A DNA stretch of 64,000 nt from Meridianimarinicoccus sp. MJW13 (GTDB lineage Bacteria > Pseudomonadota > Alphaproteobacteria > Rhodobacterales > Rhodobacteraceae). The stretch lies in assembly GCF_014901205.1 (NCBI RefSeq), contig NZ_JACNMU010000003.1:62001-126000 (forward strand), in the 5' to 3' direction. Shown here one piece after another: positions 9,390 to 17,474 of the stretch. Every line of letters begins with the position of its first letter. The first letter of the stretch is position 1. Under the pieces are notes generated by a model. The model was not told the origin of the DNA and made no database searches. It worked only from the letters and a program-made list of their open reading frames with translations. A program made the position numbers and the translations under genes.

Positions 9390-11144
9390 ATGACGGATCG
9401 TGATGACAAGACCAAAGACGCACCGGTCGTTGGCCGCCGGGATGTTCTGCGCGGGGCTGGTGCCGTCGGGGCGATGGCCACGGCCGGGTTCGGGGCGAAC
9501 CAGGCGCGCGCAAACGTCTTGCAGGCCACCGACGCCAACGGCCCCTTTGGCGAGTTCCGCGACCAGTGGTTCAACAACACACACCACTCCTGGTTCGAAT
9601 TCCCCTCGGCTGACCCGGATGTCCTGCATATCTACGGCTACACGGACGAAACGTCTTATGCTCAAGGGGATGTGGTGGATGTGCATGTCAGCACCTCGGC
9701 GGCAACCTACGATCTGACGGTCTATCGCGACGGCGCACAGCGCGACGTCGTGTTTGAACAGACCGGTTTGCCGGGGGTGCATCACACAACGCCGGACGAC
9801 GCCTATCTGAACGGCCCCCGCTGGCCGGTCAGCATCGAAATACAATCCTCGGCCGACTGGCGCAGCGGCGGATATGTCATCGAACTGAGGGCGGCCGGCA
9901 CCGACGGGCAGGAAATCGTGCAACACGGTTTCTTCGTGCTGCGCCCGGCCAAGGCCGGGGCGAACAAGATCGCCTTCGTCCTCGCCACCACCACCTGGCA
10001 AGCCTATAACGATTGGGGCGGATCCAACTTCTACGAAGGCGTCGCCGGTCCGGACGGCAATGCGTTTTCGCCCATCACCAGCACCCGCCGACCCTGGGCG
10101 CGCGGCTTCATCTTTCAACCGCCCGGCCTGCCCCGGATCATTGATACCGCGCCCCGACCCATCGGATCGAAACCGCGCTACCCGACGCTCGACTACGCGT
10201 ATGCACACGGCTATTGCAAGTATTTCGCCGGCGCGGGCTGGGCGTCGTTCGACAGCCACTTTGCCCGCTGGGCGGATGGTGAAGGCTATGGCCTGGACTA
10301 CTTTGCGCAAGACGATCTGCACCGCAATCCGGATCTGTTGAAGCCCTACAAGACCGTGGTCATGGTCGGGCATGATGAATATCACACCCAGGAAGAACGC
10401 GAAGCACTGGACAGCTTTGTCGAGGCGGGCGGCAATCTTGCCCGCTTCGGTGCCAATGTCATCTGGCAGGCACGCCGTGAGGATGGGCAATTGATCTGCT
10501 ACAAGGCCCGGGCCGTCGACGAGGACCCCGTACGCAACGACCCTGCGCGCAAACACACGTTGACCACCGCATGGGAGGCCATGGATCTGAACCTGCCGCC
10601 TGCCCTGACCTGGGGCGTGAACGGGTTGCGCGGCGTCTACATGAAAATGGGCGGCTTCCAGCCGCGGGCCACGGGGGGATACACCGTCTACCGCCCCAAG
10701 CACTGGGCGCTTGAGGGCACCGATCTCTACTATGGTGACGTGTTCGGGCAGGACGCGGCCATTGCCGGGTACGAGGGCGACGGGCTTGCCTATACCTTCC
10801 GCTATGGCCAACCCTACCCCACGGGCGAGGATGGCGCATCAAAAGACATCGAGATCATCGCCATGGCTCTGGCCGGTATGGATGAAGAAGACCACGGCAA
10901 CCCGGAAACCTACCTCTATGCCCGCGACGGCGATCTGTCGTTTTCGGCCAAGGCGATTCTGGGGGCCGACACCGAAGAGAACCGCGCGAAGCTACGCTAC
11001 GGCTCGGGCATGATTGTCAATATGAGCAAGGGACAGGGAGAGGTTTTCAACGCCGCCACAACAGACTGGATCAGCGGATTGCGTGACCGTGACCCGTTCG
11101 TCGAGATCATCACCCGCAACGTGCTGAACAAATTCACGGCGTAA
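9390..11144 (+). CDS. Tat-exported N,N-dimethylformamidase large-subunit-like protein, paralogue 2
   Basis: A 584-residue paralogue of the minus-strand protein ending at 3712, sharing its domain order and many blocks (VYRDG..RDVV.EQTGL, WRSG.YVIELRA, GHDEY near residue 331, GGNLARFGAN). The N-terminus shows a clear twin-arginine signal, VVGRRDVLRGAGAVGAMATA with Arg 16-17, so the enzyme should be folded, probably with its metal, before export. The C-terminal 400 residues match the DMFase large-subunit domain. It follows the broken porin gene by 44 bp and is probably in the same transcript. Substrate unknown; an exported amidase-like activity is an inference. Confidence 0.8.
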   Translation: MTDRDDKTKDAPVVGRRDVLRGAGAVGAMATAGFGANQARANVLQATDANGPFGEFRDQWFNNTHHSWFEFPSADPDVLHIYGYTDETSYAQGDVVDVHVSTSAATYDLTVYRDGAQRDVVFEQTGLPGVHHTTPDDAYLNGPRWPVSIEIQSSADWRSGGYVIELRAAGTDGQEIVQHGFFVLRPAKAGANKIAFVLATTTWQAYNDWGGSNFYEGVAGPDGNAFSPITSTRRPWARGFIFQPPGLPRIIDTAPRPIGSKPRYPTLDYAYAHGYCKYFAGAGWASFDSHFARWADGEGYGLDYFAQDDLHRNPDLLKPYKTVVMVGHDEYHTQEEREALDSFVEAGGNLARFGANVIWQARREDGQLICYKARAVDEDPVRNDPARKHTLTTAWEAMDLNLPPALTWGVNGLRGVYMKMGGFQPRATGGYTVYRPKHWALEGTDLYYGDVFGQDAAIAGYEGDGLAYTFRYGQPYPTGEDGASKDIEIIAMALAGMDEEDHGNPETYLYARDGDLSFSAKAILGADTEENRAKLRYGSGMIVNMSKGQGEVFNAATTDWISGLRDRDPFVEIITRNVLNKFTA

Positions 11145-11151
11145 CATCCGC

Positions 11152-11172
11152 GGCGGGCGGCCCCCGCCCGCC
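11152..11172 (+). terminator. Stable hairpin after the second DMFase-like gene
   Basis: A 9-bp perfect GC stem, GGCGGGCGG (11152-11160) with CCGCCCGCC (11164-11172) and a CCC loop, starts 7 bp after the stop. There is no U tract, so it may act as an RNA-stabilising stem or rely on Rho. Confidence 0.6.
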
Positions 11173-11234
11173 CGCCATCGTCACAGCCCGTGTGCCCGCG
11201 TTGAATTTGCCATACTGCGAACGGGATTTTTGAC

Positions 11235-11474
11235 ATGCACAAAGCTGCCAAACCTTCGACGATCCTTGTCTCTGACGCCCGGGATCTGTTCCAAAGCAAC
11301 ACGATCCGCTTTCACCGTGCGTTGCGCGGCACGGGGACGCTGGCGGAACTGCACATTTTCGAAGGCCAATCGCATGGCAACAATCTTGATCCCGGGACGC
11401 CGGGGTCAGCACAGGTCGTCAGAGAGGTCTGTGCGTTCTTTGACGCGCAGTTGTCGCAGGGTGATGGTCGGTGA
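11235..11474 (+). pseudogene. C-terminal remnant of an alpha/beta hydrolase
   Basis: A 79-codon open frame equals only the last quarter of an alpha/beta-hydrolase-fold esterase: PSTILVSDARDLF is the strand carrying the acid residue, HIFEGQSHG holds the catalytic histidine, and REVCAFFDAQL is the final helix. The nucleophile elbow and everything before it are missing, and nothing upstream in any frame supplies it. The stop overlaps the next gene's GTG as GTGA, so an ancestral two-gene operon was probably truncated from its 5' side. Confidence 0.65.
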
Positions 11475-12571
11475 AACTGGAAAACCTTTCGGAAGCCCCG
11501 GCCGTGACCATGCAATCTGACCAGAAACCGCCAAAGGGCAACCGGCTCGAAGGCCTCGATCTCGCCCGCTATGTGGCTTTTGTCGGGATGGTGGTCGTCA
11601 ACTTCACGATCGTCATGGGCGTCGAGAACGGCACCGGCGTGCTGAACACCCTGACCGTCGCGTTGGAAGGTCGCGCAGCAGCAACCTTTGTCGTTCTGGC
11701 CGGCATCGGCCTCGGGCTTGCCGGTTTGAAGGGGTTGGACCAGACGGTCTGGGTGACAATCAAGCGCGCTGTTTTCCTGCTGATCGTCGGCCTGCTGAAC
11801 ATGACGATCTTCGACGCCGACATCCTGCACTACTACGCCTTCTACTTTCTCTTCGGTGTCGGCCTGCTTGCGCTGTCCAGCCGCGCCCTGACGGGGGTAA
11901 TTCTTGGCCTGAATCTTGTCTTCACGATCATGATCCTGACGCTGGATTACGATGCAGGCTGGAACTGGGACGACCACACCTATTCCGGGTTCTGGACGCC
12001 CGCAGGGTTCATTCGCAATCTGGTCTTCAATGGCTGGCATCCGGTCATCCCGTGGCTGGGGTTTGTGCTGTTCGGGATCATTCTCAGCCGACTTGCGCTG
12101 GCAGACCGTTCGACACAGACCCGGCTGATCGTCGGAGGAGCCGCTGCACTTGCCGCAGCCGAGGGCATCAGCGCCATTCTGACAACCCAACTTGGGCAGC
12201 TTGACCCAGAGCTTGCAGCCCTTGCCACGACCGGACCCGTGCCGCCGATGCCGCTTTATACCGTTGCGGGGCTAGGTGCGGCATGCCTGGTCATCGGCCT
12301 GTGCCTGCGGGTTTCGGACCGGCTCCGGACCATGGGCGTGCTGAGGCTGCTGCTGCCCGCCGGACGTCAAACCCTGACGCTCTACATCGCGCATATCCTG
12401 ATTGGCATGGGCGTTCTGGAAGCACTTGGCAGGCTTGGCGGACAAAAAGTCGGCCAAGCCGTATTTGCCTCGGCCCTGTTCTGCCTCGCTGCGACGATCT
12501 ACGCCCTGATCTGGGCAAAGTGGTTCAAACGGGGGCCGATCGAAGCCTTGATGCGAAAAGCCGCTGGATAG
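11471..12571 (+). CDS. DUF418/YeiB-like multi-pass membrane protein
   Basis: A 366-residue inner-membrane protein with about ten hydrophobic segments. The N-terminal block NRLEGLDLARYVAFVGMVVVNF and the central block GWHPVIPWLGFVLFGIILSRL are the hallmark positions of the YeiB/DUF418 and related acyltransferase-like membrane families. The biochemical role is unknown for most members. Start GTG 11471 overlaps the stop of the hydrolase remnant; ATG 11510 is an alternative that would remove a 13-residue lead. It is followed by decayed recombinase sequence, so its downstream context has been lost. Confidence 0.75.
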   Translation: MKLENLSEAPAVTMQSDQKPPKGNRLEGLDLARYVAFVGMVVVNFTIVMGVENGTGVLNTLTVALEGRAAATFVVLAGIGLGLAGLKGLDQTVWVTIKRAVFLLIVGLLNMTIFDADILHYYAFYFLFGVGLLALSSRALTGVILGLNLVFTIMILTLDYDAGWNWDDHTYSGFWTPAGFIRNLVFNGWHPVIPWLGFVLFGIILSRLALADRSTQTRLIVGGAAALAAAEGISAILTTQLGQLDPELAALATTGPVPPMPLYTVAGLGAACLVIGLCLRVSDRLRTMGVLRLLLPAGRQTLTLYIAHILIGMGVLEALGRLGGQKVGQAVFASALFCLAATIYALIWAKWFKRGPIEALMRKAAG

Positions 12572-12579
12572 TCGGTGGT

Positions 12580-13110
12580 TCATCTGCGGATCGGCAGGGC
12601 CGACCGCGTGGGGTGGATCGTGGGCCCGAAACGGTTTCGGTTACCAAAGCATGTCGAGGCGATCCGCCTCCGGCCCGAAATCGCGAACAATACCCAAGAC
12701 CTTGCGCCGTTCAACCTCGCGACCGACAGCATGCACCGCAGTTGCGATCCGGTGAAACGTCCGGTCGCCGATACCTAAACTGCCGACCGGATCAAGGGCC
12801 GAGCAGCGATCTTTCAGCGCAAGACCCAGCCTCCGATCCGGGTCGATCCCGCTGTGGGGACCCGCCGACCGTTCGACACATGACTTGAGGATCCGGCAAG
12901 CGCTACGATCTTCGCCACATCCAAAGCCGCCAGAACGCGTGGCTGGTCAGGGACCGCGTGCCGGACATCGGCCGCGCGCCAAGCTCGTACAGCACGCATT
13001 CAAAGGGCCATACCAGCGTTGCTCTTGTCTGCCCCAGGACCAGCAACCGGCGCGGTCCGACACCTGCTGGGCCACACGAAGATGGACAGCACCGTGAGAA
13101 CCACTGCAGG
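12580..13110 (+). pseudogene. Decayed tyrosine recombinase (phage-type integrase)
   Basis: Fragments in different frames line up in order with a known group of alphaproteobacterial site-specific recombinases. PKHVEAIRLR and NNTQDLAPFNLATDS (12630-12740) match the segment before the first catalytic arginine. KTQPPIRVDPAV (about 12820) resembles the KKTGRPVRF block. YSTHSKGHTSVALV (about 12990) matches the YGTHSMRRTKA catalytic segment. After a frameshift, AVRHLLGHTKMDSTV (13055-13098) matches the LLGHTKMESTVRY block with the catalytic His. Stops and shifts separate the pieces. The gene is dead, but marks a former integration event. Confidence 0.72.
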
Positions 13111-14124
13111 ATGCGAGTGTATGGAGGAGGTTTTCTGCTGAACGAGTTCAACCAGAAGCGCGCGCCGCAGGTCGACGGTTTGCGGATGCGTTCAACCTTG
13201 ATCAAACATGCCTCCCTTCAGGCGGCCTTGCAGCCCTGGGTGCAGATGGAGTGTTTCCAGCTCAGCCGGGGCAAGAGCCTGGGGCGACTGGACAGTATCG
13301 ACCTCGACAGCAAGAAAGTTGTCCGCGAAACCCAGAACGCCGGTGTTCAGAAGCTGGGTGCCACCCCCGCCAACCTCTGCACGGTGTCTTACAGCTCGTT
13401 CGATCCGGCCTTGCGGTTTGCCGATCACGATGCGGGCACCGCCGACACGATATTCTTCATGCCGGAAAAGACCGACTTCGATGTGTATGTCCCGGCCGGC
13501 GCCCAGACGACCTATGTCAGCCTGGATCAGGATGAGTTTCTGAGGCAGGCGCGGATCTTGAACCCCTCGGTTTGGGATACGTTGCAAGGGGGTGTGACAG
13601 TCCTCCGGTCCGGTCAAAAGGCCTTGCTCAAGGACACCGTCGAGACGTGCTTCATGGTGGCTGGCGGGACCGCTGGATCATGTCCCGCTTTTGACATGAG
13701 TGGTTTGCGCCGTCTTCTCCACCAGGCGATCCTTCATATCGCAACGACAACGCAGGCCGCCGCCATAGAGGTGCCCCACGCTGCGCGCGTGCGGGCGCGG
13801 CGCATTTGCCGACAGGCGCACGCCTTTGCTGAAGAGCGCTGGAGCCTCCATGATCCGCCCACGATTGTCGAACTCTGCACTGCAGCCGGCGTGTCCGAAC
13901 GCACATTGCAATATGCATTCAGGACCCATTTCGGACTGTCGCCAATGACCTATCTGCGCCTGCTGCGCCTGAACCGCGTTCGGGACATTCTTGTGGACGC
14001 GTCCCCCGGCACGACGAGCGTAACGGCGATCGCCATGGATCACGGGTTTCTGCACCTGGGCCGGTTTGCCCGCGACTACAAGCGTCTCTTTGGCCAGTCC
14101 CCCTCCGCAACGCTTGGAAGGTGA
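13111..14124 (+). CDS. AraC-family transcriptional regulator 2
   Basis: A regulator of about 310-337 residues. The C-terminal AraC double HTH is clear: TIVELCTAAGVSERTLQYAFRTHFGLSP is the first HTH, and IAMDHGFLHLGRFARDYKRLFGQSP is the second. The N-terminal half resembles the cupin-like ligand domain of AraC regulators. The open frame extends upstream into recombinase debris, so the long start is spurious. Candidates are ATG 13111, CTG 13138 directly after GGAGGAGG, and ATG 13186. The target is unknown; the nearest downstream gene on the strand is the serine hydrolase. Confidence 0.85.
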   Translation: MRVYGGGFLLNEFNQKRAPQVDGLRMRSTLIKHASLQAALQPWVQMECFQLSRGKSLGRLDSIDLDSKKVVRETQNAGVQKLGATPANLCTVSYSSFDPALRFADHDAGTADTIFFMPEKTDFDVYVPAGAQTTYVSLDQDEFLRQARILNPSVWDTLQGGVTVLRSGQKALLKDTVETCFMVAGGTAGSCPAFDMSGLRRLLHQAILHIATTTQAAAIEVPHAARVRARRICRQAHAFAEERWSLHDPPTIVELCTAAGVSERTLQYAFRTHFGLSPMTYLRLLRLNRVRDILVDASPGTTSVTAIAMDHGFLHLGRFARDYKRLFGQSPSATLGR

Positions 14125-14285
14125 CCGACCGGGGTACGCAGATCTGCATGGACTGCCGATTGCCCCGGGATTTGCGGAAATCGGATAGTCCTTCCTGATT
14201 TCCCTCGATAGCCTGACCGAATACTCAACCTTTGAGAGAGTTCCGCAGGCTCCATTCCGACACCCAACCTGACACTTCGCCAGCA

Positions 14286-15521
14286 ATGGGCGAGCGACTT
14301 TGGACACCCCACCCCATGCCGCAAATCGAACCACGCACCCCTCGCCCGATCCTGACCGGCCACGTTCTGGCGGGTCTGCTGGCCGTCATGCTCCTGTTTG
14401 CGGCCACCGTTGTGAGAGGACAAGAGATCGACGGCTACCTTGCGGATGTTCGGGCCGAATACGGCCTGCCCGCGCTGGCCGCCGCAGTGGTGCAAGATGG
14501 CGCAATCGTTGCGGCCGCAGCGGTTGGCACGCGTATTCTGGGCGGCACGCAGCCCGTGGCAATCACCGATCGGTTCCATATCGGTTCGAACACCAAGTCC
14601 ATGACCGCGACGCTTGCCGGGATGATGGTGGATGAGGGGAAATTGCGGTGGGACTCAACTGTCGGTGAGGTTCTGGGGGACGATGTTCCGGGCATGAGCG
14701 CGAGCCTGGCCGCTGCCAGCCTCGAACAACTCTTGTCCCATTCCAGCGGCATTCCCAGCGACAATGAACAGATCCTCGACCTCTATTTCAGCGCTGACGC
14801 GTTCGACTACAACCTGACCGATCTCCGCCATCGCCTGCTGGACCAGTGGAAAACGACCGAGATTGAAAGGCCGCAAGGGTCACCGTTTCAGTATTCAAAC
14901 CTTGGCTACGTCATTGCCGGGATGATGATCCAGAAAGTCGCTGGAAAGCCATGGGAGCAGTTGATGCACGACCGCATCTTTTCGCCCCTGGACATGCAGA
15001 CGGCGGGACTTGGCCCGCAGGCAACCTATGGCCTGATCGATGCGCCGGTCGGACACAGAATCGGACCCGACGGGACCGTGATACCGATGCTCTGGGGACC
15101 AGCAGCGGATATGCCGCAAGTCATCGCGCCGGCCGGTAACGCCCACATGTCCATCCTAGATTATGCAAAATGGGCTGGCTGGAATGCCGGAAAGGGCACA
15201 CGTGGCCCGGCGCTGGTGACACCGCAGACGCTGACCCACATCCAGTCGGTCAAGGTCGACACCCCCGTCCGAAAAAACCCGCCGCCGGGCACCCCCGGAA
15301 CCGGCAGCTACGGGCTGGGCTGGGGGATCGTGACCTTCGACTGGGCGGACGGGCCCTTGCTGACGCACAACGGGTCGAACTCGATGAACCTTGCCCGGAT
15401 CGTCGTCGATCCGACGCTGGATCTCGCCATCATCGTGGCGACGAATTTCCCTGGCGCCCAAGCCAATGCGGCGACGGGTTCGGTCTTGCAACATCTCTAC
15501 ACGGTATATTCCGCGAAATAG
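14286..15521 (+). CDS. Exported serine hydrolase of the beta-lactamase/DD-peptidase (PF00144) family
   Basis: A protein of about 411 residues with an N-terminal hydrophobic signal (VLAGLLAVMLLFAATVVRGQ), hence periplasmic. The class C-like catalytic set is complete: Ser101-x-x-Lys104 in GSNTKSMTA, Tyr203-Ser-Asn in QYSNLGYVIAG, and HNGSNS near residue 365 in place of the KTG triad. These proteins act as esterases, D-aminopeptidases or beta-lactamase-like enzymes, and the substrate cannot be told from sequence. ATG 14286 or 14316 are both possible starts; neither has a strong ribosome site. It is 54 bp before the exported carbonic anhydrase gene on the same strand. Confidence 0.85.
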   Translation: MGERLWTPHPMPQIEPRTPRPILTGHVLAGLLAVMLLFAATVVRGQEIDGYLADVRAEYGLPALAAAVVQDGAIVAAAAVGTRILGGTQPVAITDRFHIGSNTKSMTATLAGMMVDEGKLRWDSTVGEVLGDDVPGMSASLAAASLEQLLSHSSGIPSDNEQILDLYFSADAFDYNLTDLRHRLLDQWKTTEIERPQGSPFQYSNLGYVIAGMMIQKVAGKPWEQLMHDRIFSPLDMQTAGLGPQATYGLIDAPVGHRIGPDGTVIPMLWGPAADMPQVIAPAGNAHMSILDYAKWAGWNAGKGTRGPALVTPQTLTHIQSVKVDTPVRKNPPPGTPGTGSYGLGWGIVTFDWADGPLLTHNGSNSMNLARIVVDPTLDLAIIVATNFPGAQANAATGSVLQHLYTVYSAK

Positions 15522-15575
15522 CGCCGATACTCCCGACCTCCGATCAACATGTTGTCCAAATGAGGAACCAAAATC

Positions 15576-16292
15576 ATGTGCCAGGACACTTCAAAAGAGA
15601 CCATCAGCCGCCGGGGTCTGTTCATGGGCGGGCTTGCGCTCGGCGTCGCGGGCGCCTCGGCCTCGCAGGTCGCCGCCCAGGTGGCCGAGGCACGGCCTGC
15701 CACACCCGACGAGGCTCTCAAACGTCTGGTCGAGGGCAACGAGCGCTACGTGGCCAACAAGGCGATCAATACGGACCATTCGGCCGCACGCGCGGCACGG
15801 GCGCAGGGCCAACAGCCCTTTGCAGCCGTCGTCTCCTGCGCCGATTCCCGGGTTGTTCCAGAGTTGATTTTTGACCAGGCGCCGGGCGATCTTTTCGTGC
15901 TTCGCGTGGCGGGGAATTTCATCAATGACGACGGGTTGGCGAGTCTGGAGTTCGGCGCGGCGGTTCTTGGCATCCAGACCATCGTCGTTCTGGGACACAC
16001 GGCCTGCGGTGCCGTTGACGCGACGATCAAATCCATCCAGGACAGGACGCTGCCGCCGGGACACTTGCCGCTTCTGGTCAATGCAATCCGCCCTGCGGTC
16101 TATGACGTCCTGCCCGACGATCCGGCAGACCTGCTGGCGGCCGCAACAGCAAGAAACGCAACGCTGAACGCCGAAAAGGCGGTCTCGGCAGATCCGATCC
16201 TGGCCGATCTCCACGCGTCCGGCAAGATCAGTGCCGTCGGTGGCGTCTACGACATCTCCAGCGGGAAGGTGGACTTTCTCCAGGGGCTCTGA
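15576..16292 (+). CDS. Beta-class carbonic anhydrase with Tat signal
   Basis: A 238-residue zinc enzyme for CO2/bicarbonate interconversion. The beta-class site is intact: Cys88-x-Asp90-x-Arg (SCADSR) and His141-x-x-Cys144 (GHTACGA). An N-terminal SRRGLFMGGLALGVAGA segment is a twin-arginine signal, so the enzyme should be periplasmic. That is less common than cytoplasmic beta-CAs, though Tat-exported forms are known. It follows the serine hydrolase gene by 54 bp. It may supply bicarbonate or buffer pH in the periplasm; no bicarbonate transporter is next to it. Confidence 0.92.
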   Translation: MCQDTSKETISRRGLFMGGLALGVAGASASQVAAQVAEARPATPDEALKRLVEGNERYVANKAINTDHSAARAARAQGQQPFAAVVSCADSRVVPELIFDQAPGDLFVLRVAGNFINDDGLASLEFGAAVLGIQTIVVLGHTACGAVDATIKSIQDRTLPPGHLPLLVNAIRPAVYDVLPDDPADLLAAATARNATLNAEKAVSADPILADLHASGKISAVGGVYDISSGKVDFLQGL

Positions 16293-16351
16293 AACCGCGC
16301 GATCAGTTTGTGTTTCGGGACAGGGGAACCTGACGCCGCTTTTTCACCAGG

Positions 16352-17356
16352 TCATCCTGTCTGCGCAGCCTTGCGAAAGTCACTCGGGGCATGACCCGTC
16401 GCGTCCTTGAAGGCGCGACGGAAACCGCGTGGATCTGCGTACCCCAAGAGCTTTCCGATCTCCGCCAGGGGCATGTCAGTTTCAGAGAGAAGCGCCCGCG
16501 CGCGATCGCTGACAACCCGTGAGCGGACTTGACGAAAGGTCGTACCCTCGGTCCTCAAGGCGCGTTGAAGGGATCTCGGTCCAATGGCAAGCAAACGGGC
16601 GATGGTGCGTTCATCCGTCTGGCCGGTTGCGGATGTGATGGTCAGCATCTGAACCACGGCATCTTCCATGGTCTGTGTTGGCGCGATGTTCATCAGCAGT
16701 CCCAACTCGCCAAGCGACATTGTTCTTTCGGGCTGCGGTGGGCCGGGGTTCAGCGTCGCGAGTTCTGACAGGCGGATGGCGACGCCGGGCACCAGTGCAC
16801 CCGAACGGATCTTGGTCCCCGAAAGATCTGCAAGGACCGCGAGTTCGCGGGCATTGGTTTCCGGCACTTCGACCCAATCGGGCGTCCAGTCGGAGCCCAG
16901 AAAATGGCGTGCAACGCGCCGGATGACAAACAGCGCGCCTTCGTCAAGATGGTGATGCCCGACCACGGACAGGCCTTTGGAATCGCGTCCGACGACCAGA
17001 TGCGTTTCGGTCTCTCGCAAGGTGATCTCCGAGCCGGGATGCGTAAACATCAGGGCCCGCCGCCCCCGGTCAAACGCCGATGCCAAATCCGGCGCGCCCA
17101 GAACGAAATGCGAAAAGGCGCCATAGGTCGAATAGTCGAAGGCCTGCCCGAGCCGTGCCCCGAGGTGGCGGTCACCGATGGCACGCGCGACCGAGTCGAC
17201 CAAGACAGCTTCAGACGCATAGGGGATGAACCCGGACACCCCGTCGAGCATCGTGCGATCAAGCCCCGCCGACCGAAGCGCCCTGTCCACAGTCAACCGC
17301 CCCGCGAACCGATCAAGAAGATCCACGACGTGAGTGAGTTCTACGAGGTTCACCAT
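16352..17356 (-). CDS. AraC-family regulator 3 (Arabinose_bd/OruR type)
   Basis: A 334-residue regulator of the group with an N-terminal Arabinose_bd (PF12625) domain. DRHLGARLGQAFDYSTYGAFSHFVLGAPDL near residues 70-100 is the diagnostic segment. The C-terminal HTHs are RTIARLLAIGPRSLQRALRTEGTTF and IGKLLGYADPRGFRRAFKDATGHAPSDFR. Start ATG 17356 is preceded by AGAGA at 5 bases; ATG 17368 is an alternative, and the longer open frame upstream is not plausible. It is divergent from the outer-membrane protein gene at 17475, with 118 bp between, so it may control that gene cluster. Confidence 0.88.
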   Translation of the reverse strand: MVNLVELTHVVDLLDRFAGRLTVDRALRSAGLDRTMLDGVSGFIPYASEAVLVDSVARAIGDRHLGARLGQAFDYSTYGAFSHFVLGAPDLASAFDRGRRALMFTHPGSEITLRETETHLVVGRDSKGLSVVGHHHLDEGALFVIRRVARHFLGSDWTPDWVEVPETNARELAVLADLSGTKIRSGALVPGVAIRLSELATLNPGPPQPERTMSLGELGLLMNIAPTQTMEDAVVQMLTITSATGQTDERTIARLLAIGPRSLQRALRTEGTTFRQVRSRVVSDRARALLSETDMPLAEIGKLLGYADPRGFRRAFKDATGHAPSDFRKAAQTG

Positions 17357-17474
17357 ATTTCTCTGCATGGGATCGCATTGTCGCAAAATGTCCTGCAATG
17401 CAATGGTACCCTGTAGACAGGGTAAACAAGCGACCGGCCCATGTCTGAAACGAGGCCGCAGAGAGGCCCCGCAG

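Noticed and set aside
9264-10811. 515-codon open frame antisense to the second DMFase-like gene
   Set aside because: Same situation as the first paralogue: a shadow of the real gene's third-codon GC bias.
12958-13110. N-terminal extension of AraC regulator 2
   Set aside because: The extra residues match decayed integrase sequence rather than an AraC ligand domain, so the real start lies at or after 13111.
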